Part shown: piece by piece, positions 1-6,834 of the stretch
Position numbering within the stretch: the stretch's first letter is position 1
Layout: each line of letters opens with the position of its first letter
From: Streptacidiphilus jiangxiensis
Lineage (GTDB): Bacteria; Actinomycetota; Actinomycetes; Streptomycetales; Streptomycetaceae
DNA: 64,000 bases
NCBI RefSeq assembly: GCF_900109465.1
Contig: NZ_FOAZ01000024.1
Coordinates: 1 to 64,000 of the forward strand
Direction of reading: 5' to 3'
The notes under the pieces: generated by a model
What the model was told of the DNA's origin: nothing
The model's database searches: none
What the model saw: the letters and a program-made list of their open reading frames with translations, nothing else
Translations under genes and position numbers: made by a program

Positions 1-22
1 ACCGCAGTACGCAGTACCACCC

Positions 23-97
23 GCGCGATTAGCTCAGCGGGAGAGCGCTTCCCTGACACGGAAGAGGTCACTGGTTCAATCCCAGTATCGCGCACCA
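23..97 (+). tRNA. tRNA-Val (anticodon GAC)
   Basis: The seven-base acceptor stem GCGCGAT at 23-29 pairs perfectly with ATCGCGC at 87-93. The anticodon arm CTTCC-CTGACAC-GGAAG gives anticodon GAC, which reads the valine codon GUC. A GGTTCAATCCC T-arm is present and the CCA end is encoded at 95-97. Confidence 0.96.
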
Positions 98-105
98 GAG
101 CAGGT

Positions 106-139
106 CAGAAGGGCCCCGACAGCTGTCGGGGCCCTTCTG
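106..139 (+). terminator. Perfect 34-bp hairpin terminator of tRNA-Val
   Basis: The sequence from 106 to 139 is a perfect inverted repeat with arms CAGAAGGGCCCCGACAG. It begins nine bases after the tRNA 3' end. There is no T tract, as is usual for actinobacterial terminators. It could also terminate minus-strand transcription from the small gene at 242-427. Confidence 0.85.
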
Positions 140-241
140 CATCCCCGCGAGGATGCGACAGAAAGTGCGGGCGGCGAGCCCGGTCAGCCCTCACCGACAG
201 ACCGGACCCGCCTCCCGCGGTCCTTGGAGATGCAGCGCGGC

Positions 242-427
242 TCAGTGGCCGATCAGCTGCACCATGGTGTTCGCCTGAAGGGCGAACTGGTGCCAACCCC
301 CGAAGGCGTAGGCGAGCAGCGCGGCGACAGGCAGCGCGATCGCGAGCGCGACCAAGGGGTTCCTGGTGCCCTCACCCGTCGGCCGACGCCGACGTGGCGG
401 GCGACTCCCGGTCTCCTGCATCGCCAT
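242..427 (-). CDS. Small single-pass membrane protein, unknown function (61 aa)
   Basis: The protein has a polar, arginine-rich N-terminus (four consecutive Arg near residue 11) followed by one hydrophobic segment at about residues 23-42. The C-terminus is short, probably extracytoplasmic, and ends LIGH. I chose the ATG at 427 because a GGGGGAG ribosome binding site lies six bases upstream. Longer in-frame starts at 460 and 445 have weaker sites. The positive charge before the membrane segment predicts the N-terminus inside. It is next to tRNA-Val and divergent from the protein kinase gene. I recognise no family with a known role; translation looks real but function is unknown. Confidence 0.6.
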   Translation of the reverse strand: MAMQETGSRPPRRRRPTGEGTRNPLVALAIALPVAALLAYAFGGWHQFALQANTMVQLIGH

Positions 428-826
428 AGCTGACTCCCCCATCCACCGTTTCGTCGTCATCGTCTCGTCATCCGCGTCTGGGCGCGGCGGGCCAAGATCC
501 TCGGGGGACGAGCGTCCTGCCCACCGCGCAACAACAACGTTAGGCGGCTGCTTGTTCCCGGTCGTCATGCCAACGCAGGGTCCTGTGGGCCGCCCCAGGG
601 AGGAGCCTCCGACCTGAGAAGTACTACCCCAGGTGGAGACCGCCCCGGGGAGCGTCTCAGGGTTGTCCCTGAGACGCCCGCGCGCCGTCCCGGCGGGCCG
701 CAAGGTGTTGCGTATCAGCACACCGGCTCGCGCAGTCCGTAAGCTGTCGTCCTGGCAATCGGCAATCCGTGCTCGGGCATGCCCAGCACACCCCCGGCGA
801 CGGGGACCTGACGGTGGGACGGCGAC
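428..826. other. Non-coding divergent intergenic region
   Basis: About 400 bases separate the small membrane protein from the kinase gene and should hold promoters for both. The open frames here are shadows without credible ribosome binding sites. I see a short direct repeat GGCAATC at about 756-770 upstream of the kinase, but no clear operator, riboswitch or RNA gene. Confidence 0.5.
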
Positions 827-3313
827 GTGACGAAGATGCGGCTCCGGCGCGAGGACCCGCGGCTCGTCGGGCCCTACCGCCTCACCCGCCGGCTCGGCGC
901 GGGCGGCATGGGTGTCGTCTTCCTCGGGTCGGACCGCAAGGGACAGAAGGTCGCGCTCAAGCTGATCCGGGCCGAGCTGGCCGAGGACTCGGAGTTCCGT
1001 ACCCGGTTCGCCCGCGAGGTCGCCGCCGCCGCGCGGATCCGGGGCGGCTGCATCGCCCGGCTGGTCTCCTCGGACATCGAGGCCGAGCGCCCGTGGCTCG
1101 CCACGGTGTACGTACCCGGCCCCTCGCTCTACAAGCGCGTCGGCGACGAGGGACCACTGCCCTGGGCGGAGGTGGCCGCGATCGGCTCGGCGCTGGCCGA
1201 CGGCCTCGCCCAGGTCCACGACGCGGGGGTCGTGCACCGCGACCTCAAGCCCTCGAACATCCTGCTCTCCCCCAAGGGCCCCCGGATCATCGACTTCGGC
1301 ATCGCCTGGTCCAGCGGCGCCAGCACGCTCACGCACGTCGGCACGGCGGTCGGCTCCCCCGGCTTCCTCGCGCCGGAGCAGGTGCGCGGCGTCTCCGTGA
1401 CGGGCGCGACGGACGTCTTCGCCCTCGGCAGCACCCTCGTCTACGCGGCGACCGGCGACACGCCCTTCGGTTCGGGCAGCTCCGAGGTGATGCTCTATCG
1501 GGTCGTGCACGAGGAGCCGGACCTGACGGGCGTTCCGGCCGCGCTCGCGCCGCTGATCCGCGCCTGCCTGGCCAAGGATCCGGCCGACCGGCCCACCCCG
1601 CTCCAGGTCCACGAGCGCCTGCACGACCTCGCGGTGCGCGGGGCGGCGATCGGGCGCAGCATCGCGCCCGCGCCGCACGCCGCGCGCGGCGGCGCGCCGG
1701 AGTACGGCGACGCGGGCCCGCACGGTGGGCCGGAGGGTCCTGCGCACGACGGATACGGCCGCGGCGGAGCGGAGCACCCCGACCGCAACGGTCCGGCGGG
1801 CGACCGTCGCGGCGCGGCTCCCGCGCACCCGCGGGTGTCTCCACGCGGTGGCGCGGCCACGCCGCGCCGCGCGGGCGGCCCCGGGAGTGGCGCGGCGGCC
1901 TTCCCGGCCGGTTCCCCCGGCGGTGGCGCCGACTCCTCCGGTGCGGGCCGGAGCGGACCGGGTTCCCGTCCGGTCGGCGCGGGCGGGAGCGGTGGACGTG
2001 CGGGCGCGCGGCCCGGCGAGGCTCCGCTCTCCCACGACCCGGGCGCGGCCCGGCGCCCCGCGCCAGGGCGACGTCCGCTGCCGCCGACGATGCGCGAGCC
2101 CGTCGAGGGGTTCGTTGCCGAGGGCCACGGCAGCGGTCGCAGGTCGGCCCCGGGCCAGCCGCCCCGCAGACCCGGCGATCCGGCACGGCGCGAGCCCTCC
2201 GAGGGGTTCGCCGCCGAGAGCCACGGCAGCGGCCGCCGGCCGGCCCCCGGCGAGCAGACCCGCCGACCCGCCGATCCCGCACGGCGCGAGCCCGTCGAGG
2301 GGTTCGCCGCCGAGAGCCACGGCAGCGGCCGCCGGCCCGCGCCGGGCGAGCAGACCCGCCGACCCGCCGATCCCGCACGACGTCCCCCCGTCGACGGATT
2401 CACCGGCGAGAGCCGCAGCGGTGGCCGCAGGCCGGCCCCCGGCGAGCAGCCGCGGCGTCCCGCGGCGGCGGGCGGCGCACGCACGCCCTCCCCGCGCCCG
2501 GCCCGCAAGCCGTCCGGCGCGCCCTCCCGCACCCCCGCACCGGGCCGCCCCGGCGGTCCCGCGGCGCGACGCCGGCTGCTGCGGCAGCGGCTGATCGTCT
2601 TCGTCACCGTGACGCTCGGGGTGGCCCTGGCCATCGCCACCGCGCAGGGCTGCGAGAACCGGACGGCCAAGGGCAGCGGCCCGGCGGGGTCGCCGCAGGG
2701 CGTCACCGCGTCCGCGGCGGCGCCGGTGTCGGCGCAGGACGCCTCGGCGGGGCTCACCGCGGTCGCCACGGGCGACGCGGCGGCCCAGGCGGTCGCGGCG
2801 GTGGACTGGGGTTCGCGCTCCTACCAGGACCCGGCCGACGGCTCGCGGATCGACCTGGCGAACGGTCACGGCACGGGCCCCGGTGCCCCGGTGACGCTCA
2901 CCACGGTGCTGCCCGCGCGCTACCAGGGCGACACGGCGGCCGTGGTCGTGCTGACCCGTCGGGACCGCGCCGTCCCCGAGGACATGATCGAGCTCTACCG
3001 GCTCCGCAGTGGTGCAGAACCGGTTCTGCTGGCCGCCCACGCCACCACCGGCGACCCCAACGGCACCAGTCTCTGGCTGATCCAGAACGGTGCCGTGCTG
3101 CGCGAGGAGCGCACCCCGCAGAGCGGCACCCGCACCGTCAGCACCACCCGTTACACGGTGGCCGCGAAGGGCACCATGACCGAGACCTGGCCCGGCACCG
3201 GCGCGGCCTCCGCGCCCGCGGCCCCGTCCGCCTCCGCCTCGGGCTCCCCCACCGCCTCGGCCTCCGCCCAGGCGCTCGGCGGACCGGCGACCCCCGGCCC
3301 GGGGATCGGCTGA
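827..3313 (+). CDS. Transmembrane Ser/Thr protein kinase (PknB/Hanks type)
   Basis: An 828-residue eukaryotic-like kinase. The catalytic domain (about residues 15-280) has the glycine loop GAGGMG at 24-29, ATP-binding Lys45 in VALKL, HRD with catalytic Asp139, DFG with Asp156, and an SPGFLAPEQ activation/P+1 segment. A Gly/Pro/Arg-rich cytoplasmic linker of roughly 300 residues follows, including four 32-residue tandem repeats (423-550). One membrane helix lies at about 589-608, then an outside domain of about 220 residues ending in an Ala/Ser/Pro tail. The outside part resembles no PASTA repeat, so a different stimulus or binding partner is likely. The GTG start at 827 follows a weak GGGACGG site; ATG at 836 is an alternative. 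The last 163 bp overlap the MerR gene on the other strand. Confidence 0.93.
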   Translation: MTKMRLRREDPRLVGPYRLTRRLGAGGMGVVFLGSDRKGQKVALKLIRAELAEDSEFRTRFAREVAAAARIRGGCIARLVSSDIEAERPWLATVYVPGPSLYKRVGDEGPLPWAEVAAIGSALADGLAQVHDAGVVHRDLKPSNILLSPKGPRIIDFGIAWSSGASTLTHVGTAVGSPGFLAPEQVRGVSVTGATDVFALGSTLVYAATGDTPFGSGSSEVMLYRVVHEEPDLTGVPAALAPLIRACLAKDPADRPTPLQVHERLHDLAVRGAAIGRSIAPAPHAARGGAPEYGDAGPHGGPEGPAHDGYGRGGAEHPDRNGPAGDRRGAAPAHPRVSPRGGAATPRRAGGPGSGAAAFPAGSPGGGADSSGAGRSGPGSRPVGAGGSGGRAGARPGEAPLSHDPGAARRPAPGRRPLPPTMREPVEGFVAEGHGSGRRSAPGQPPRRPGDPARREPSEGFAAESHGSGRRPAPGEQTRRPADPARREPVEGFAAESHGSGRRPAPGEQTRRPADPARRPPVDGFTGESRSGGRRPAPGEQPRRPAAAGGARTPSPRPARKPSGAPSRTPAPGRPGGPAARRRLLRQRLIVFVTVTLGVALAIATAQGCENRTAKGSGPAGSPQGVTASAAAPVSAQDASAGLTAVATGDAAAQAVAAVDWGSRSYQDPADGSRIDLANGHGTGPGAPVTLTTVLPARYQGDTAAVVVLTRRDRAVPEDMIELYRLRSGAEPVLLAAHATTGDPNGTSLWLIQNGAVLREERTPQSGTRTVSTTRYTVAAKGTMTETWPGTGAASAPAAPSASASGSPTASASAQALGGPATPGPGIG
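2093..2476 (+). repeat. Four 96-bp tandem repeats in the kinase linker
   Basis: Four consecutive 32-codon units encode variants of (R)EPxEGFxAExHGSGRR followed by PAPGEQTRRPADPAR. Units 2 and 3 are almost identical in protein and DNA; units 1 and 4 have diverged. The repeat is basic and proline-rich and lies between the catalytic domain and the membrane helix. Near identity of the central units suggests recent duplication and possible length variation between strains. Confidence 0.9.
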
Positions 3314-3675
3314 CCCAGGCTCTGCCCGTCCCGCTCCGTCGCGGCGATGGCGGCGCGGAGCGTGGCCCGAACCTGGTCGAGCTCGGCGGCGCGCTCGTCG
3401 AGGCGGACCAGCTGGCCGCGGAGCCGGTCCAGGACGCCCGGGCAGGCCCGCACCGAGCCGTCCTCCCGGCCACAGGGCAGGATCTGCCGGATCAGCGCCG
3501 TGGACAGGCCCGCCGCCAGCAGCGCGCGGATCCGGCGGACGGTCTCGTCGGCCCCCGGCGGGTAGTCGCGGTAGCCGTTCGGCAGGCGCTCGGAGGCGAG
3601 CAGCCCGACCCGCTCGTAGTAGCGCAACAGCCGCTCGCTGGTGCCCGTGCGTTCCGCCAGCTGCCCGATCCGCAT
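3151..3675 (-). CDS. MerR-family transcriptional regulator
   Basis: The N-terminus MRIGQLAERTGTSERLLRYY is a typical MerR winged-helix DNA-binding domain. It is followed by ERVGLLASERLPNGYRDY and a dimerisation coiled coil. A short CGREDGSVRACPGVLDRL segment with two cysteines lies at the usual effector/metal-binding position of the MerR fold, as in MerR regulators that sense metals or small molecules. The protein is 174 residues. Its last 50 or so residues are Ala/Glu/Pro-rich and are read antisense to the 3' end of the kinase gene, so this tail may be dispensable. The start ATG faces the amidohydrolase gene across a palindrome at 3703-3717, the probable autoregulatory operator. The effector cannot be told from sequence. 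Confidence 0.88.
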   Translation of the reverse strand: MRIGQLAERTGTSERLLRYYERVGLLASERLPNGYRDYPPGADETVRRIRALLAAGLSTALIRQILPCGREDGSVRACPGVLDRLRGQLVRLDERAAELDQVRATLRAAIAATERDGQSLGQPIPGPGVAGPPSAWAEAEAVGEPEAEADGAAGAEAAPVPGQVSVMVPFAATV

Positions 3676-3702
3676 GCCTGCCGCTCCCCCTCGCGCTTGA
3701 CC

Positions 3703-3717
3703 TTGACACGGTGTCAA
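3703..3717. promoter_or_regulatory. MerR-type operator between divergent genes
   Basis: TTGACAC-G-GTGTCAA is a perfect 7+1+7 palindrome in the 111-bp gap between the MerR gene and the amidohydrolase. TTGACC at 3698-3703 could serve as a -35 element for the rightward gene, with about 20 bases to a poor -10. The overlong spacer filled by a dyad is the classical geometry of MerR-activated promoters. Confidence 0.7.
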
Positions 3718-3786
3718 CGTTCGACACTGGGGCCCGCATGCCGCACCCCGCGGCGGTGACCGGTCCCGCCCTGCCAGGAGAATACG

Positions 3787-4572
3787 TTGATCATCGACGC
3801 CCACAGCCACGTCCACGCCCCGGTCGCCGACCACATCGCCCTGCTCGACGAGGCCGGGATCGACCGCGCGGTCCTTTTCGGCACCCGGCCGCATCCGGAG
3901 CGGGCAACGGATCTCGCCTCGTTCCGGCAGGAGATGGCGGTGCTCCACGAGACCGTCACCGGCACGGCCGTCGGCGCGGAGGTGTTCGAGGCGGCCCGGC
4001 AGGAGCTGGAGGCCGCGATCGCGGCGCACCCGGACCGGTTCATCGGCTTCGCCAAGGTGCGGCTGGACCTGCCGCCCGAGCAGGTCGCGGCGCAGGTCGA
4101 GCGGGACGTGGTCGGCCGGGGCTTCCGCGGCGTCGGGGAGCTGACCCCGCCGCCGGGCGGGGCCGCGCTGGTCGAGCCGGTGCTCGCCGCCGCCGCGGAC
4201 CACGGCGGGCTGCCGGTCGTCGTGCACGGCTACGCGCCCACCACGGCCGAGGACCTCGCCACGCTGGCCTCGCTGGCGCGGCGGCACCCGCGCGTCCCGT
4301 TGGTGATCAGTCAGCTCGGCGGACTCAACTGGCTGACCGCGATCGAGCTGGCCCGGGAGACGCCGAACCTGTACCTGGACCTGTCCACCGCCCCGGTGAT
4401 CCTCGCCGTTCGCCTGGCGGTCGCGGAGCTGCCCGACCGCGTGCTGTTCGGCTCGGACGCCCCCTACGGCGACCCCGTGCTCGCCCGGATGACCGTCGAG
4501 CGCGGGACGGAGCCGGGCGCGCTGCGCGACCGCGTGCTCGGCGGGACGCTCGCCGAGTTGCTCGGGCTGTGA
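3787..4572 (+). CDS. Amidohydrolase-2 family metal-dependent hydrolase
   Basis: A 261-residue TIM-barrel hydrolase. The first strand carries the metal-binding pair DAHSHVH (His6, His8). VVVHGYAP supplies a third histidine on a middle strand, and FGSDAPYG the C-terminal catalytic Asp. These are the hallmarks of amidohydrolase-related (AMDH2) enzymes that hydrolyse or decarboxylate small cyclic or aromatic substrates; the substrate is unknown. The start is TTG at 3787, supported by AGGAG seven bases upstream and by the protein beginning directly at the barrel strand MIIDAH. Divergence from the MerR gene across a MerR-like operator suggests the regulator controls it. Confidence 0.85.
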   Translation: MIIDAHSHVHAPVADHIALLDEAGIDRAVLFGTRPHPERATDLASFRQEMAVLHETVTGTAVGAEVFEAARQELEAAIAAHPDRFIGFAKVRLDLPPEQVAAQVERDVVGRGFRGVGELTPPPGGAALVEPVLAAAADHGGLPVVVHGYAPTTAEDLATLASLARRHPRVPLVISQLGGLNWLTAIELARETPNLYLDLSTAPVILAVRLAVAELPDRVLFGSDAPYGDPVLARMTVERGTEPGALRDRVLGGTLAELLGL

Positions 4573-4585
4573 GCCCTGTCCCGGT

Positions 4586-5389
4586 TCAGCCGCGAGTGGC
4601 GTAGAACGCCACCGCGGAGGCGGCGGCCACGTTGAGGGAGTCCACACCGTTGGACATGGGGATGGTGACCCACTCGTCCGCCGCCCGCAGGGCGGCCGTG
4701 CTGAGGCCGTTGCCCTCGGTGCCGAAGAGCAGCGCGACGCGGTCGTGTCGACGGGCCGCGAACTCGTCCAGCGAGACGGAGTTGTCCGCCAGGCAGAACG
4801 CCGCGATGGTGAAGCCCGCGTCGCGCAGCGCGGTCAGCCCGTCCGGCCAGGAGTCGAGGACGGCGTAGGGCAGACCGAGAGTCGCGCCCATCGACACCTT
4901 GACCGCCCGCCGGTAGAGCGGGTCCGCACAGCGCGGGCTGAGCAGGATCGCGTCGACGCCCAGCGCGGCGGCGTTGCGGAACGCGGCGCCGATGTTGGCG
5001 TGGTCGACGAGGTCCTCGAAGACCGCGACGCGGTGGGCGCCGACCAGGATGTCCTTGACGTCCGCGGCCGGCTTGCGCTGCATCGAGGCGAGGGCGCCGC
5101 GGTGCACGTGGTAGCCCGTCACCTGCTCGGCGACGGCGGGCGTCACCGCGTAGACGGGCGCCGGGACCTCGTCGATGACGTCCTTCATCTGGTCGATCCA
5201 CTTGGCCGAGAGCAGCATCGACCGCATCCGGTAGCCCGCGATCCGGGCACGCCGGATCACCTTCTCGCCCTCGGCGATGAACAGGCCCTCCTCCGGCTCG
5301 CGGCGGCGGCGCAGTTCCACGTCGGTGAGCGAGACGTAGTCGTGGAGGCGCGGGTCCTCCGGGTCCTCGATGGTGATGAGCTCGGCCAC
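4586..5389 (-). CDS. TrmH/SpoU-family RNA 2'-O-methyltransferase
   Basis: A 267-residue SPOUT methyltransferase. An N-terminal substrate-binding region (LFIAEGEKVIRRA) precedes the knotted catalytic domain. Its motifs are VFEDLVDHANIGAAFRNAAA (motif 1, with the catalytic Asn and Arg), LLFGTEGNGLS (motif 2) and IPMSNGVDSLNVAAASAV (motif 3). The family methylates a ribose in tRNA or 23S rRNA; which nucleotide is not evident. The GTG start has AGGAT upstream. The gene begins 23 bp after the cobA stop, so the two are probably cotranscribed, although the functions look unrelated. It converges on the amidohydrolase with only 13 bp between stops. Confidence 0.93.
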   Translation of the reverse strand: MAELITIEDPEDPRLHDYVSLTDVELRRRREPEEGLFIAEGEKVIRRARIAGYRMRSMLLSAKWIDQMKDVIDEVPAPVYAVTPAVAEQVTGYHVHRGALASMQRKPAADVKDILVGAHRVAVFEDLVDHANIGAAFRNAAALGVDAILLSPRCADPLYRRAVKVSMGATLGLPYAVLDSWPDGLTALRDAGFTIAAFCLADNSVSLDEFAARRHDRVALLFGTEGNGLSTAALRAADEWVTIPMSNGVDSLNVAAASAVAFYATRG

Positions 5390-5412
5390 GGGTCGATCCT
5401 GCCTGCTCCGGC

Positions 5413-6639
5413 TCAGCCTGCCAAGGCGACGACGTCGCCGATCACCACGATCGACGGCGGACGGATGCCCTCCGCCTCGACCGTCTCGGCGACGGTCGCG
5501 AGCGTCGCCCGCACCACGCGCTGCGCGGCGGTGGTGCCCTCCTGGATCACCGCGACCGGCGTCTCCGGCGCGCGGCCGCCCGCGACCAGCGCGGCGGAGA
5601 TGGCGCCGATCCGCTCCACGGCCATCAGCAGCACCAGGGTGCCGCGCATCTTCGCGGCCGCGTCCCAGTTGACCAGCGAGCGCGGGTCCTCCGGCGCGAC
5701 GTGCCCGGAGATGACGGTGAACTCGTGCGTCACACCGCGGTGGGTGACGGGGATCCCGGCGGCGGCCGGGACGCTGATGGAGCTGGAGATGCCCGGCACG
5801 ACGGTGACCGGTACGCCCGCCTCGGCGCAGGCGATCAGCTCCTCCATGCCGCGCCCGAAGACGTACGGGTCGCCGCCCTTGAGCCGGACCACGAACTTGC
5901 CCGCCCTGGCGTGCTCGATCAGCGCGTTGTTGATCGCCTCCTGCGCCATGTAGCGGCCGTAGGGGATCTTCGAGGCGTCGATCACCTCGACGTGCGGCGG
6001 CAGCTCGTCCAGCAGCTCGCGCGGGGCGAGGCGGTCGGCGACGACCACGTCGGCCTCGGCGAGCAGCCGGCGGCCCTTGACGGTGATCAGCTCCGGGTCG
6101 CCCGGCCCGCCGCCGACCAGGGCGACGCCGGCCGTGCGGCCGCGGTGGTGCGCGGCGAGGAGTGCGCCGTCGCGCACGCCGCTGACGATGGCGTCGCGCA
6201 GGGCGACGGAACGTCGCGGGTCACCGGAGAGCACCGCCACGACGGCCCCCTCGGCGCGCCCGCTCGCCGGGGTCCACGCCGTCGCCGCGGAGGCGTCGTC
6301 GCTGCGGGCGCAGAAGATGCGGCGCAGTTCGGCTTCGGCCGCGGCCTCCGCGTTCGTCTGCGGGTCCGAGGTGGCGATCATCACGTACCAGGCCTCGGCG
6401 AGGTCCCCGGCCTGGTAACCACGCTGCTCCCAGCGCAGCTCGCCGGCGTCCGCCATCGCCTGGACGGCGGGGGTGGTCCCGGGCGAGATCACCACGACGT
6501 CGGCCCCCGCGTTCAGCAGGGCCGGGAGCCGCCGCTGCGCGACGACGCCGCCACCGAGGACGACGACACGTCGTCCGGCAAGGCGCAGGCCTACCGGGTA
6601 CGGCGGGGTGGTGTCGTCGTCGAGCGGGGCGGTAGGCAT
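5413..6639 (-). CDS. cobA: Uroporphyrinogen-III C-methyltransferase with precorrin-2 dehydrogenase-like domain
   Basis: A 408-residue CysG-like fusion. The N-terminal part (about residues 15-150) is a NAD-binding fold, VVVLGGGVVAQRRLPALLNA, similar to the precorrin-2 dehydrogenase/ferrochelatase part of siroheme synthase. The C-terminal part (about 165-408) is a SAM-dependent uroporphyrinogen methyltransferase with GGGPGDPELITVKG, RLKGGDPYVFGRG and the VPGISS loop. It makes precorrin-2, the branch point for cobalamin and siroheme. ATG at 6639 was chosen over upstream in-frame codons because CCGGAG precedes it and longer versions would be read from the repeat at 6681-6786. It lies downstream of the bluB-cobT fusion and cobL on the same strand. 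Confidence 0.95.
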   Translation of the reverse strand: MPTAPLDDDTTPPYPVGLRLAGRRVVVLGGGVVAQRRLPALLNAGADVVVISPGTTPAVQAMADAGELRWEQRGYQAGDLAEAWYVMIATSDPQTNAEAAAEAELRRIFCARSDDASAATAWTPASGRAEGAVVAVLSGDPRRSVALRDAIVSGVRDGALLAAHHRGRTAGVALVGGGPGDPELITVKGRRLLAEADVVVADRLAPRELLDELPPHVEVIDASKIPYGRYMAQEAINNALIEHARAGKFVVRLKGGDPYVFGRGMEELIACAEAGVPVTVVPGISSSISVPAAAGIPVTHRGVTHEFTVISGHVAPEDPRSLVNWDAAAKMRGTLVLLMAVERIGAISAALVAGGRAPETPVAVIQEGTTAAQRVVRATLATVAETVEAEGIRPPSIVVIGDVVALAG

Positions 6640-6680
6640 CGGCACTCCGGAGAACTCTTTGAAGGGACGTGGGGAACACT

Positions 6681-6786
6681 CAGGGGCGCGGGGAACTGCG
6701 CGAGACACCACCGGCGCGCGGATGGCCCTGCTCGTTCGGCCAGCCAGCTTCGTCGGTGGCTTGTCGCGCAGTTCCCCGCGCCCCTG
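6681..6786. repeat. Palindromic intergenic repeat, copy 1
   Basis: The left arm CAGGGGCGCGGGGAACTGCG at 6681 and the right arm ending in CGCAGTTCCCCGCGCCCCTG at 6786 form a long inverted repeat. The inner segment contains GATGGCCCTGCTCGTTCGG. A GTGCAAC flank follows. The same element recurs at 12262, 18507, 21399 (degenerate) and 61635. It lies between cobA and the bluB-cobT gene. Confidence 0.9.
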
Positions 6787-6834
6787 GGTGGTGCAACTCA
6801 ATGTAAGTGCAGAAGCGATTCGTCCGGGGACGAG

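Noticed and set aside
242-3739. 1165-residue minus-strand frame
   Set aside because: High-GC shadow opposite the kinase gene. Only its last 61 codons (242-427) belong to a real gene, with their own ribosome binding site.
769-3759. 996-residue plus-strand frame overlapping the kinase
   Set aside because: It is an Arg/Gly/Pro-rich shadow in another frame of the kinase gene, and extends antisense into the MerR gene. No motif or ribosome binding site supports it.
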